Source of the DNA: Chloroflexota bacterium
Lineage (GTDB): Bacteria > Chloroflexota > Anaerolineae > J102
Assembly (NCBI GenBank): GCA_013152695.1
Contig: JAADFV010000288.1
Coordinates: forward strand, 25,174 to 41,135
DNA length: 15,962 nt
Direction: 5' to 3'
Shown: in pieces, positions 1-7,821 of the stretch
Layout of the letters: each line of letters begins with the position of its first letter
Numbering within the stretch: the first letter of the stretch is position 1
Made by a program: the position numbers and the translations under genes
Notes under the pieces: generated by a model
Told to the model about the DNA's origin: nothing
The model's database searches: none
Seen by the model: the letters and a program-made list of their open reading frames with translations, nothing else

Positions 1-390
1 CCCCCCTTGCTCTTCTACCGGGGAATTGGGCCCATCTTTATGCCCACCAACAACCCCTGGCTTACCTTGTGGGTCAAAGTTTATCGCGGCACCAGCGGTG
101 ACGGTGAACCCGTACCGGGCTGGCGTTTGCAGGTCAAGCGGAATGGCGTCGTCGTCGCCACCAGCGAGCCCTCGGCCAATGTTTTCCAATATTCCGCTCC
201 CCCCGGCCAGGAATTCGGAAACCGCCAGCTATACAACATCAAGCTCGAAATCCAGAACCCAGGTACGGCAGATTGGGAAGCTTACCTGATCGACGCGGCG
301 GGGGTGCGCCAATCACCGGTGATCACTTTTACCACCCAACCGGGGAACCAACGCCGCGAAATCTATATCGGCTTTTTGTCGGCACAATAA
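1..390 (+). CDS. C-terminal fragment of a protein with an Ig-like/carboxypeptidase-regulatory-like beta domain (5'-partial)
   Basis: The frame is open to the left edge and stops with TAA at 388-390, so only about the last 129 codons are present and the true start is outside the window. The visible part has no membrane helix or catalytic motif. It alternates short hydrophobic strands and turns (WVKVYRG, GWRLQVKRNG, DWEAYLIDAAG, SPVITFTTQPG, REIYIGFLS). This resembles the small beta-sandwich at the C-terminus of many exported Chloroflexota proteins, so a secreted or wall-associated parent protein is plausible but not shown. The stop codon overlaps the ATG of the next gene (TAATG, sharing base 390), so the two are probably co-transcribed with translational re-initiation. 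The family of the missing N-terminal part cannot be told from here. Confidence 0.75.
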   Translation, partial: PPLLFYRGIGPIFMPTNNPWLTLWVKVYRGTSGDGEPVPGWRLQVKRNGVVVATSEPSANVFQYSAPPGQEFGNRQLYNIKLEIQNPGTADWEAYLIDAAGVRQSPVITFTTQPGNQRREIYIGFLSAQ

Positions 391-3197
391 TGACTGCTGA
401 TTCTCGCCCGCGCCCGTCTTTCTTATCCGCGCTCCGCCAACACTCGGTTTTGCGGCATCGCCTGATCCTGGCCGGCATTCTCTTGCTGGCCGTACTCCTG
501 CGCGCCATCCGCCTTGATTTCCAGCCCTTGTGGTGGGATGAAGGGTACAGCGTTTGGTTTGCAGGACAGCCGTTAGGCGACATGATCCGGCTTACGGCCG
601 CCGATATTCACCCGCCGCTCTACTACGCCCTCCTTCACCTGTGGACCCTGACTCTGGGCCTCTCCCCCGGTGCTTTACGAACCTTTAGTCTTTTCGCGAG
701 CCTACCGGCAATACCTCTGGCCTACCTGCTGGGCAGAGATCTGCGTAATCGCCAGGTGGGCCTACTGGCCGCCTTTCTTGTCGCCATCAATCCTTTCGCC
801 ATTTTTTATAGCCAGGAAATCCGTATGTACGGCCTGGCGACGACCTTTAGTCTAGCGGCTTTGTGGACGGGCTGGCGCTGGGCTCAGCCTCAGCTTGGAA
901 CAAAACAAGGGCTGGGGCATGGCTGGCGCTGGGGCGCGGGTTATGCCTTGAGCGTGGCAGGGGGACTGTACACACTCTATCTTTTTGCCCTGATTCCCCT
1001 GGCGCAGACGGTATGGGCTCTGTTGTGGGCACGGGAGCGGCGTCGTGCCTGGCTGAGCGCCTTGCTGGGAGCAGCCATCCTCTATGTACCTTGGGTCGTG
1101 TATGCCGGCCCCAAACTACTCAATTACGTTGCTTATAAAATCGTCAAAGATAACGATACACCGCTCGGCCTCTTGCCCTATCTGGGCAGACATCTCAGTG
1201 CCTTTTTGGTAGGGCATCTGGAAGGAAACCTCGCCCCTCTTTGGCCCTGGGCTCTGCTCCTCTTGCTACCGCTGATTGTCGCCCTGCTCCTCTCCAAGCG
1301 CCGCTCTCATCCCCTGCATTCCTCTAACCCCAGCCTCTATCTGCTGTTGGTGCTCGCTATTTCTCTGGCTATCGGCTTTATCCAGCAACTCCGGGCTCCC
1401 TTCATCCCCGACCGCTTCGAGCGGGTACTGTTGGTGGCGGCACCGGCATTGTGGGTGCTGCTGGCCTTGGGATTACAAAAACTGTGGTTGGAAACAAAAG
1501 TGGCAGCCGTACTCATGTTCAGCCTGCTTGTCGCCGCCAATGCTGCCAGCCTTTTCACATTTTACACAACCCCCCGCTATGCTCATCGTGATTACCGCCC
1601 CTTAATCGCTACCGTGCAGCAAAATATTCAGGCGGGAGACAGTATTTTTGCTATTTTTCCCTGGCAGATCGGTTATTTTTGGGCATATTGGCCTGCCGCC
1701 ACCCGTCCCCCCATCATTGCCAGTCCCAGCGAAGCCTGGGGAGATGAGGTCATGCGGGTCCTGGATGAACGGCTAAGCAAGGGTGGTGTCTGGTTTCCTG
1801 AGCACCTTGCTCTGGGTGGCCTCCTCGAATCTGCCAGTGAGGATTACCTAGGCCAACGCAGCTACCAGCTCCTCAACCGCTGGTATGGCGCTGAAACCCG
1901 CTTGACAGCCTGGGCCAAGCCTTCGCTCGCCGCCACGGTACTCACACCACCGCCTACACCCATCAACTGGCAAAGGGGCATCAGCCTGAGTGATGCCACC
2001 TTGCAAATGGAGGCCTCGCGCCTTTATCTCGAACTGCAATGGCAAGGTGAGCAAGAAATTCAGCCCCCTGATTACACCTTTTCACTGTGGCTCACCGGCC
2101 CCGCCGGCTACCGCTGGGCACAACGTGATGTCAACCCCTTTGCCCAACCCTGGCCTCCTCTCATCGACTCCACTCCTCCCTGGCGCAACACAGACCACAT
2201 CGCCTTAACCCTGCCCGTGGGCCTTCCTCCCGGTGACTACGAGCTCTGGGCAGCGCTACTCGATGGCCAGAATCAGCCCATTCCCCTTGCCGGCCCCAAT
2301 CCTGCCCCCCAGGCCTGGTTTGGCTCCCTCTCCCTTTCGCCACAAGCCAACCGTATAGCGACCATTCCCGCCCAATTCCCGGCAAAACTCATCAGCCCTC
2401 CCCTGATTTTCCACGGCTATAGCCGCAGCGATACCCCCTATTTGCCCGGCGATGATATTCGCTTGAGCCTCTTCTGGGAGACTAGCGCCGCCCTTCCTGC
2501 CGATTATTTTGTTTTCGTTCAGCTACTTGACACTGATGGCAAGGTCGTTGCCGGTTTAGAAGAACCACCACTGCCCTGGCTCCCTACCCAGCGCTGGCCT
2601 CTCGATATTCCTATTCGTAGCCAGCACCGCTTGCGTATTCCTGCCGAACTTTCCGCAGGACACTACCAACTCATCGCCGGACTTTTTGATCCGCAAACCG
2701 GCAAGCGTGTATCCTGGGGACGACATGATTATATTTCATTGGCCGAGATTCAAACCGCAGAACGCTCTCACAGCTTTACTACCCCCCACCCTCAACATCC
2801 CCTCGCCTTAACTCTGGCAGGAGGACACCGACTGGTCGGATATGATTTGGTGGCGGGGGAGAGTGCGGGCAGTCCCATCAACCTGACTTTGTACTGGATT
2901 CCGGCCGGTGCGACGAAACAGCATTACAGCACCTTTGTCCATCTCCTCGATGGCAATGATACTATTCGTGCCCAGAGCGACAGCGAACCCGCGCAGGGGG
3001 CGCACCCCACCACCTCCTGGCTGGCAGGCGAGGTGATTCGCGATGCCCACACACTCACCTTACCCTCGACACTCAGCGAGGGGCCCTACCGACTGGAAAT
3101 AGGCCTCTACGACCCGCGTACAGGGGAGCGGCTTCCCTTTGTCGATGCCCGCGGTGAAGTCAGCAGCGATCATATTGTGCTACCATTAGATTATTAA
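390..3197 (+). CDS. GT39-family (PMT/ArnT-like) integral membrane glycosyltransferase with C-terminal beta-sandwich repeats
   Basis: The product is 935 residues. The frame is open upstream to 273, but ATG 390 is preferred because it overlaps the previous stop and sits just before the first membrane helix. Residues 1-395 contain about ten hydrophobic segments. The first extracytoplasmic loop carries the GT39/PMT hallmark: WWDEGYSVW (acidic pair D50-E51), then DIHPPLYY (72-79) and FYSQEIRMYG (139-148). Enzymes of this fold transfer a sugar from a polyprenyl-phosphate donor to a protein or lipid outside the membrane; donor and acceptor cannot be read here. Residues 396-520 form a soluble extracytoplasmic part. 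Residues 520-935 hold three related beta-sandwich units, each with a pattern like 'LSLFW...FVFVQLLD...LPxGxYxLxxGLYDPxTGxR'. This tail is absent from classical PMT/ArnT proteins and may bind substrate or wall. The family assignment is strong; the exact reaction is unknown. Confidence 0.9.
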   Translation: MTADSRPRPSFLSALRQHSVLRHRLILAGILLLAVLLRAIRLDFQPLWWDEGYSVWFAGQPLGDMIRLTAADIHPPLYYALLHLWTLTLGLSPGALRTFSLFASLPAIPLAYLLGRDLRNRQVGLLAAFLVAINPFAIFYSQEIRMYGLATTFSLAALWTGWRWAQPQLGTKQGLGHGWRWGAGYALSVAGGLYTLYLFALIPLAQTVWALLWARERRRAWLSALLGAAILYVPWVVYAGPKLLNYVAYKIVKDNDTPLGLLPYLGRHLSAFLVGHLEGNLAPLWPWALLLLLPLIVALLLSKRRSHPLHSSNPSLYLLLVLAISLAIGFIQQLRAPFIPDRFERVLLVAAPALWVLLALGLQKLWLETKVAAVLMFSLLVAANAASLFTFYTTPRYAHRDYRPLIATVQQNIQAGDSIFAIFPWQIGYFWAYWPAATRPPIIASPSEAWGDEVMRVLDERLSKGGVWFPEHLALGGLLESASEDYLGQRSYQLLNRWYGAETRLTAWAKPSLAATVLTPPPTPINWQRGISLSDATLQMEASRLYLELQWQGEQEIQPPDYTFSLWLTGPAGYRWAQRDVNPFAQPWPPLIDSTPPWRNTDHIALTLPVGLPPGDYELWAALLDGQNQPIPLAGPNPAPQAWFGSLSLSPQANRIATIPAQFPAKLISPPLIFHGYSRSDTPYLPGDDIRLSLFWETSAALPADYFVFVQLLDTDGKVVAGLEEPPLPWLPTQRWPLDIPIRSQHRLRIPAELSAGHYQLIAGLFDPQTGKRVSWGRHDYISLAEIQTAERSHSFTTPHPQHPLALTLAGGHRLVGYDLVAGESAGSPINLTLYWIPAGATKQHYSTFVHLLDGNDTIRAQSDSEPAQGAHPTTSWLAGEVIRDAHTLTLPSTLSEGPYRLEIGLYDPRTGERLPFVDARGEVSSDHIVLPLDY

Positions 3198-3213
3198 AGC
3201 CACAGCCCCCATT

Positions 3214-3241
3214 TTGCAAGTGAGGGATTTTTGGGTACTAT
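3214..3241 (+). promoter_or_regulatory. Candidate sigma70-type promoter for the lamin-tail nuclease gene
   Basis: TTGCAA (3214-3219), a 16-base spacer and TACTAT (3236-3241) lie in the 126-base gap after the glycosyltransferase gene. Initiation near 3248 would give a leader of about 75 bases. That leader contains a GAGCCG (3266-3271) / CGGCTC (3297-3302) pair able to form a 6-bp stem over a 25-base loop. The match is moderate and no experiment supports it; read-through from the upstream gene is also possible, because no terminator is visible between the genes. Confidence 0.35.
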
Positions 3242-3323
3242 TGCAGGGTAACGCGGTCGTCCAAGGAGCCGGGCGGCCATGTTTGCTTCCCCCACTCGGC
3301 TCTTCTCATCGGGAGAAAACAAC

Positions 3324-6300
3324 ATGAAATATAGACCTGTTCTCTTGCGATTCCTGGGCATAGCGCTGACGATTGTTTTTATATTTCCGCTTCTAAGCGG
3401 TGCAGCGCTGGTAGAGGCGGCATCCAATGGCCCCGACCATGTCGTTATCAATGAATTCATCGCCACACCCACCTCAGCAGAAGCAGTAGAGCTGTACAAT
3501 CCTACTGCCAACGATGTGGATGTCAGCGGTTGGAGCATTGATGGTTCCACAATCAATGCCGGCCAGATCGTTCCTGCTGGCGGCTACCTTGTCCTTAGCG
3601 ATGCCAACACCAGTGGTATCGGCATTTCCAATGCGGGGGAGGTTTTAGAGCTGGTGGACGCGAATGGTGTAATCATCGATCAGGTGGCTTACGGCAGTGC
3701 CGGCGGTGCCCCCAAGCCCTTCTACAATACATCCACTGGTCGCGCTCCTGACGGCACCGATACAGACAACGATGCCGCCGACTTCAACTGGACGGCCAGC
3801 CCCACTTTGGGGGCGGCGAATGACCAGGCGGCTGCTGCTCTCGGTAGTAGCGTGGTCATTAACGAAGTCGATCCCAATGCTGGTTCGGCCTTCATCGAGC
3901 TGTACAATCCCACCGCAGCCGCTGTCGATCTCGGGGGCTGGATGATTGCTGTCGATGATGACTATTGGATCCCCGCCGGTGAGTCTATTCCGGCCGGTGG
4001 CTTTTGGGTGCTGAATGAAGCAGACTTTCCTGCCTACTTCAGCCTCGGTGCCAGCAAAGACAATGTCTATCTCTACGATGCCACCGGCGTGCGGGTCGAT
4101 CAGATAGGCTGGAGTACAGCCCCCGCCTCTTCCTGGAACCGTCTACCTGATGGCGCCGGGCCGAATGATGGCTATGACGATGCCACTTCCCAACTGATAG
4201 CCATGTCGCCCACTCCGGGCAGTAGCAATGCCGCCGGTATTGCCGGTAGCATCGTTATCAACGAAATTATGCAAAACCCCGCCGCCGTGAGCGACTCGAA
4301 GGGAGAGTGGTTTGAGCTTTATAACGCCACCAGCCACGATATCGACCTCAATGGCTGGACTATCAAAGACAATGACAGTGACAACCATGTGATTGACAAT
4401 GGCGGCCCCCTCCTCATTGCTGCCGGCGATTATCTCGTGCTAGGCAATAATGCTGATACGGCAAGCAATGGTGGCGTCAGCGTAGATTACAGCTATGGGG
4501 GCGGTTGGTACCTGAGCAACAGTGCCGACGAGGTCATACTGGTCGATAACCATGGCATCGAAGTGGATCGAGTCGAGTACGACAATGGCGCCACCTTCCC
4601 CGACCCCACGGGCGCTTCCATGGCCTTGATCGCGCCCATCCTCGATAACAATATCGGCACCAACTGGTGCACAGCCAGTACCCCCTATGGTGACGGTGAC
4701 TTCGGCACTCCCGGTGCGGCCAATGATTGCCCACCCCTGCCGGGCGCGGGTGATATCCTCATCAATGAATTTATTGCCACCCCGACCGCGGCCGAAGCGG
4801 TGGAACTGTGCAACACGACTGACTCGGCAATCGATGTCGGCGGCTGGGTACTGGACTGGGGCTACGGCAATACGGCCCTCAATGATGATCTCAGCATCCC
4901 CGCCCACGGCTATTTGATCGTCGATGACAGCAACACCGCCGCCGGAATCTCCATTTCCAACAACGGTACTGTCCTCACGCTCAAGAACGTGCTGGCCGCC
5001 ACCGTCGACCAGGTGGGCTACGGCAATAGCGGCGGCGCCCCCAAACCTGAGTACAACTTCAGCACGGCGCGGGTACCAGACTGTACCAGTACTGGCAGTG
5101 ACGCGAACGACTGGAACATCGACCCCAGCCCTACTTTGGGCGCGGCCAATGATGGGCCTGCAGCAAAACTGGGTAGCAGCGCCGTCGTGATCAACGAAGT
5201 TGATCCCAACAGCGGCAGCGCTTTTATCGAACTGTATAATAGCGGTGCCGACCCCATCGACCTCGGCGGCTGGCGGCTGAGCGTAGACGATAGCTACGAC
5301 ATCCCTGCCGGACAAATTATTCCTCCTGGCGGCTTCTGGACCCTACCAGAAGCTGAATTCCCCGCCTACTTCAAGCTCACTAGCTCAGGAGACAATGTCT
5401 ACCTCTTCAATGCTACGCTCGAGCGAGTCGATCAGGTGGGCTGGGATATGGTGCCGGGAAGTAGTTGGAATCGTCTACCGGATGGTGCAGGTGCCAATGA
5501 TGGTTACCAACAGGTGCAGACACCCCTCTTCGCCCAAACCCCAACGCCCCTGGCCAGCAATCTTGGCGGTGTGGCTTTCACCTTCATCCACGATGTGCAA
5601 GGAGCGTCGCATCTTTCTCCCCTTGTCGATACTGATGTGAACAACATTTATGGTATCGTCACGGTTGTGCGCTCGCGAGGCTTTTACCTGCAAACGCCCG
5701 ATGCTGATGTCGATGCCGATCCCGCCACATCCGAGGGCATCTACGTGTATACAGGTTCCGCCCCCGCCGTTGCTGTGGGAGATGGGGTGCTGATCAATGC
5801 TTCGGTCACCGAATACTATCCCGGAGGCTACAACTCCGGCAATCTCTCCACCACCGAACTCACCCGTCCCAACATCATCGTCATCAATCATGATAATCCC
5901 CTGCCCACCCCTACCCTGGTCGGTGCGGGTGGCCGCATGCCCCCTAATCAGATCATCGAAAACGATGCCACGGGCGACGTAAATACCACCGGTATCTTTG
6001 ATCCTGATGAGGATGGCATTGATTTTTACGAAAGTCTGGAAGGGATGTTGGTGCAAATCAATGATGCTGTGGCCGTTGGTCCCACCAACCGTTATGGTGA
6101 AATTCCCGTAGTCGGCGATGGCGGTGCTTACGCTACCATTCCCAGCCTGCGTGGCGGTGTGGTCATCCAGCCCGGAGACTTCAATCCCGAGCGTATCATC
6201 ATCGATGATGCTATTGTAAGCAGCGAACCACAGGTCATCGTCGGTGATACCTTTACGGCCCCCATCGTGGGAGTCATGGATTACAGCTACGGTAACTTCA

Positions 6301-7769
6301 AACTGCTCAATTTTGCGCCCCTGCCAGATGTAATTCCCTCGGGTCTGACACAAGAAGTAGCAGCTCGGCTGGGCCGCAATCAATTGCGCGTGGCCACCTT
6401 TAACGTGGAAAATCTCGATCCCGGCGATGATCCCGCCAAACTAGCTGGTCTCGGGCAGATCATCGCACACAACCTGCAAGCACCCGATATCATCGGTCTG
6501 GAAGAAATTCAGGATAACACGGGCCCCAGCGATGATGGCGTGGTCGATGCCAGTGCCACCTACGCCGCCCTCATTGCTGCTATCCAGGCTGCTGGCGGCC
6601 CCGTCTACGACTACCGCGATATTCCGCCCCTTGATAACCAGGATGGCGGTCAGCCCGGGGCTAATATTCGCGTCGGTTTCCTTTTCCGACCTGATCGGGT
6701 CAGGTTTGTCGATCGACCCGGCGGCGATGCTACCACTGCCACAGAGATCGTCGACACCGTCACTGGCCCCCACCTCACACTAAGCCCTGGCCGTGTGGAT
6801 CCCAACAACCCCGCCTTTGCTGCCGACCCCGCTATCGGCTACCAGAACTCGCGCAAATCGTTGGCTGCCGAATTCCGATTCAACGGTCAGACCATTTTTG
6901 TCGTCGTCAACCATTTCAAATCCAAAGGCGGCGATGACCCCCTCTTTGGCCGTGTGCAGCCGCCCGTGCTCAACACCGAGGCGCAGCGCATTGCCCAAGC
7001 GCAGGTCATCAACGACTTTGCCGATCAGATACTGGCCAGTAATCCCAAGGCCAATATCATCGTTTTGGGCGACCTCAACGACTTCGATTTCTCGCCGCCC
7101 TTAACCGCGCTCAAAGGTGGGGTCCTGACCAACGTAGTTGAAACCCTCCCTCGCGCCGATCGCTACAGCTTCATCTACAATGGTAACTCACAGCAACTGG
7201 ACCACCTGCTGATCAGCCCCAATCTGGCTCAAAACCACTTCCTCGCCGCGGATATCGTCCATGTCAATGCCGACTTTGCTGCCAGTACCCACGCCAGTGA
7301 TCACGACCCCGTGCTGGCTATTTTCGAATTTCCTGTCTGGCGCTTCCGTGGTCGCACCTATCAAGGCCAGCTTGGTGACACCTCGCAGCCGCTACCCGGT
7401 GTCAGCCTGCATCTCTATGGTCGCAACAGTGGCGATCCGGCTCCCGGCACTCTGATTAAGTCCATCAGCAGTGATGCCTCCGGTTTCTTCAATTTCTACA
7501 TTCTCAAACCGTGGATGTACGAGGTGATGGAGCTGACTGCCGATGCGCCTGCCGACATGGTTGCCAGCGGTGTCTGGTCAGCAGATGGTACCGTGGTCGG
7601 GGCCAATGCGGTGGAATGGACGCAGCCAGCACCGGCTGTGCATATGAATGCCCTCTTCTTTACGCCAACCTCGCAGACAAGCAACCGTATCTCGCCACGC
7701 TCCCTCCCCACAGATCCACCCACCACCCCAACTTACTTCTCCTGGCTGCCGATCATCACGCAGAACTAA
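3324..7769 (+). CDS. Exported multi-lamin-tail-domain protein with an ExeM/NucH-like endonuclease (EEP) domain
   Basis: The product is 1481 residues. ATG 3324 is chosen over the in-frame ATG 3279 because GGGAG (3311-3315) precedes it at good spacing and it starts a clean signal peptide (1-33: basic MKYRP, a long hydrophobic core, an Ala-rich cleavage region). Domains: five lamin-tail domains at about 39-168, 173-304, 309-471, 476-612 and 616-747, each starting near VINE and containing 'ELYN...DLGGW' and a 'DxVGW/Y' turn; an OB-like region at 747-1010 as in extracellular nucleases of the ExeM/NucH type; an endonuclease/exonuclease/phosphatase domain at 1021-1336; and a carboxypeptidase-regulatory-like beta domain at 1337-1440, then a Pro/Thr linker. 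The catalytic set is complete: N1027 (TFNVENL), E1061 (GLEEIQ), H1197 (NHFKSKGGDD), D1250 and N1252 (GDLND), D1293 (DHLL), D1326/H1327 (SDHDP). Known relatives degrade extracellular DNA or RNA, or act on phosphoesters; eDNA scavenging is inferred. The C-terminus ends SWLPIITQN. Confidence 0.92.
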   Translation: MKYRPVLLRFLGIALTIVFIFPLLSGAALVEAASNGPDHVVINEFIATPTSAEAVELYNPTANDVDVSGWSIDGSTINAGQIVPAGGYLVLSDANTSGIGISNAGEVLELVDANGVIIDQVAYGSAGGAPKPFYNTSTGRAPDGTDTDNDAADFNWTASPTLGAANDQAAAALGSSVVINEVDPNAGSAFIELYNPTAAAVDLGGWMIAVDDDYWIPAGESIPAGGFWVLNEADFPAYFSLGASKDNVYLYDATGVRVDQIGWSTAPASSWNRLPDGAGPNDGYDDATSQLIAMSPTPGSSNAAGIAGSIVINEIMQNPAAVSDSKGEWFELYNATSHDIDLNGWTIKDNDSDNHVIDNGGPLLIAAGDYLVLGNNADTASNGGVSVDYSYGGGWYLSNSADEVILVDNHGIEVDRVEYDNGATFPDPTGASMALIAPILDNNIGTNWCTASTPYGDGDFGTPGAANDCPPLPGAGDILINEFIATPTAAEAVELCNTTDSAIDVGGWVLDWGYGNTALNDDLSIPAHGYLIVDDSNTAAGISISNNGTVLTLKNVLAATVDQVGYGNSGGAPKPEYNFSTARVPDCTSTGSDANDWNIDPSPTLGAANDGPAAKLGSSAVVINEVDPNSGSAFIELYNSGADPIDLGGWRLSVDDSYDIPAGQIIPPGGFWTLPEAEFPAYFKLTSSGDNVYLFNATLERVDQVGWDMVPGSSWNRLPDGAGANDGYQQVQTPLFAQTPTPLASNLGGVAFTFIHDVQGASHLSPLVDTDVNNIYGIVTVVRSRGFYLQTPDADVDADPATSEGIYVYTGSAPAVAVGDGVLINASVTEYYPGGYNSGNLSTTELTRPNIIVINHDNPLPTPTLVGAGGRMPPNQIIENDATGDVNTTGIFDPDEDGIDFYESLEGMLVQINDAVAVGPTNRYGEIPVVGDGGAYATIPSLRGGVVIQPGDFNPERIIIDDAIVSSEPQVIVGDTFTAPIVGVMDYSYGNFKLLNFAPLPDVIPSGLTQEVAARLGRNQLRVATFNVENLDPGDDPAKLAGLGQIIAHNLQAPDIIGLEEIQDNTGPSDDGVVDASATYAALIAAIQAAGGPVYDYRDIPPLDNQDGGQPGANIRVGFLFRPDRVRFVDRPGGDATTATEIVDTVTGPHLTLSPGRVDPNNPAFAADPAIGYQNSRKSLAAEFRFNGQTIFVVVNHFKSKGGDDPLFGRVQPPVLNTEAQRIAQAQVINDFADQILASNPKANIIVLGDLNDFDFSPPLTALKGGVLTNVVETLPRADRYSFIYNGNSQQLDHLLISPNLAQNHFLAADIVHVNADFAASTHASDHDPVLAIFEFPVWRFRGRTYQGQLGDTSQPLPGVSLHLYGRNSGDPAPGTLIKSISSDASGFFNFYILKPWMYEVMELTADAPADMVASGVWSADGTVVGANAVEWTQPAPAVHMNALFFTPTSQTSNRISPRSLPTDPPTTPTYFSWLPIITQN
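3438..3839 (+). repeat. Lamin-tail repeat unit A (partner of A' at 4752-5168)
   Basis: This segment encodes INEFIATPT, AEAVELYNPT, GGAPKPFYNTSTGRAPD and SPTLGAAND. The same blocks recur in A' as INEFIATPT, AEAVELCNTT, GGAPKPEYNFSTARVPD and SPTLGAAND. Similarity is obvious at both protein and DNA level, so A and A' are intragenic paralogues. A differs from A' by having Tyr and Gly where A' has two cysteines. Confidence 0.85.
3840..4236 (+). repeat. Lamin-tail repeat unit B (partner of B' at 5169-5562)
   Basis: The unit encodes LGSSVVINEVDPN, GSAFIELYN, IPAGGFWVL, FPAYF, DNVYLY and SSWNRLPDGAGPNDGY. B' carries LGSSAVVINEVDPN, GSAFIELYN, IPPGGFWTL, FPAYF, DNVYLF and SSWNRLPDGAGANDGY. It directly follows unit A, and B' directly follows A', so the A-B pair appears to have been duplicated as a block. 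Confidence 0.85.
4248..4740 (+). repeat. Lamin-tail unit C, unpaired spacer domain between the A-B and A'-B' blocks
   Basis: This is the only one of the five lamin-tail domains without a close copy in the protein. It starts IVINEIMQNP and includes GEWFELYNATS, IDLNGWTIKDND and a Gly-rich YGGGWYLSN segment. It carries C449 (NWCTAS) and C469 (AANDC). It is more divergent than the A or B units, so it probably descends from an older lamin-tail domain rather than from the later block duplication. Confidence 0.75.
4752..5168 (+). repeat. Lamin-tail repeat unit A' (second copy of A)
   Basis: This unit is a paralogue of the 3438-3839 segment, with the same order of conserved blocks. C496 replaces the Tyr of ELYN, and C587 replaces the Gly of APDG in unit A. 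The two changes together suggest a disulfide gained after duplication. Confidence 0.85.
5169..5562 (+). repeat. Lamin-tail repeat unit B' (second copy of B)
   Basis: This unit is a paralogue of 3840-4236 and completes the A-B-C-A'-B' array. Immediately after it the protein changes character into the OB-like region (FTFIHDVQGASHLSPL) that precedes the nuclease domain. Confidence 0.85.
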
Positions 7770-7790
7770 CAGCCGTCTTCACTTTAGAAA

Positions 7791-7821
7791 AGCCCGCTGG
7801 CATTGGTCAGCGGGCTTGTTT
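7791..7821. terminator. Bidirectional intrinsic terminator between the nuclease and YitT genes
   Basis: A perfect 9-bp stem AGCCCGCTG (7791-7799) / CAGCGGGCT (7808-7816) encloses an 8-base loop. On the plus strand it is followed by TGTTTTTGT; on the minus strand by TTTTCTAAAG. It lies 21 bases past the stop of the plus-strand nuclease gene. It also overlaps the end of the minus-strand YitT reading frame, whose last codons and TGA (7807-7809) lie in the hairpin. One element therefore serves two convergent genes. Confidence 0.88.

Noticed and set aside
3242..3323. Possible riboswitch in the leader of the nuclease gene
   Set aside because: A 6-bp GAGCCG/CGGCTC stem is present, but I could not match the conserved core of any riboswitch class.
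4440..5315. 291-codon open frame antisense to the lamin-tail region
   Set aside because: It lies wholly within the well-supported nuclease gene and its low-complexity Val/Ala/Gly/Asp composition is the complement of Asp/Asn/Ala/Gly-rich repeats. No ribosome site or family motif is seen.
5475..6383. 302-codon open frame antisense to the OB-like region
   Set aside because: Same reason: Ile/Asp/Gly/His-rich translation mirrors the sense codons GAT, ATC and ACC, with no start signal or recognisable domain.
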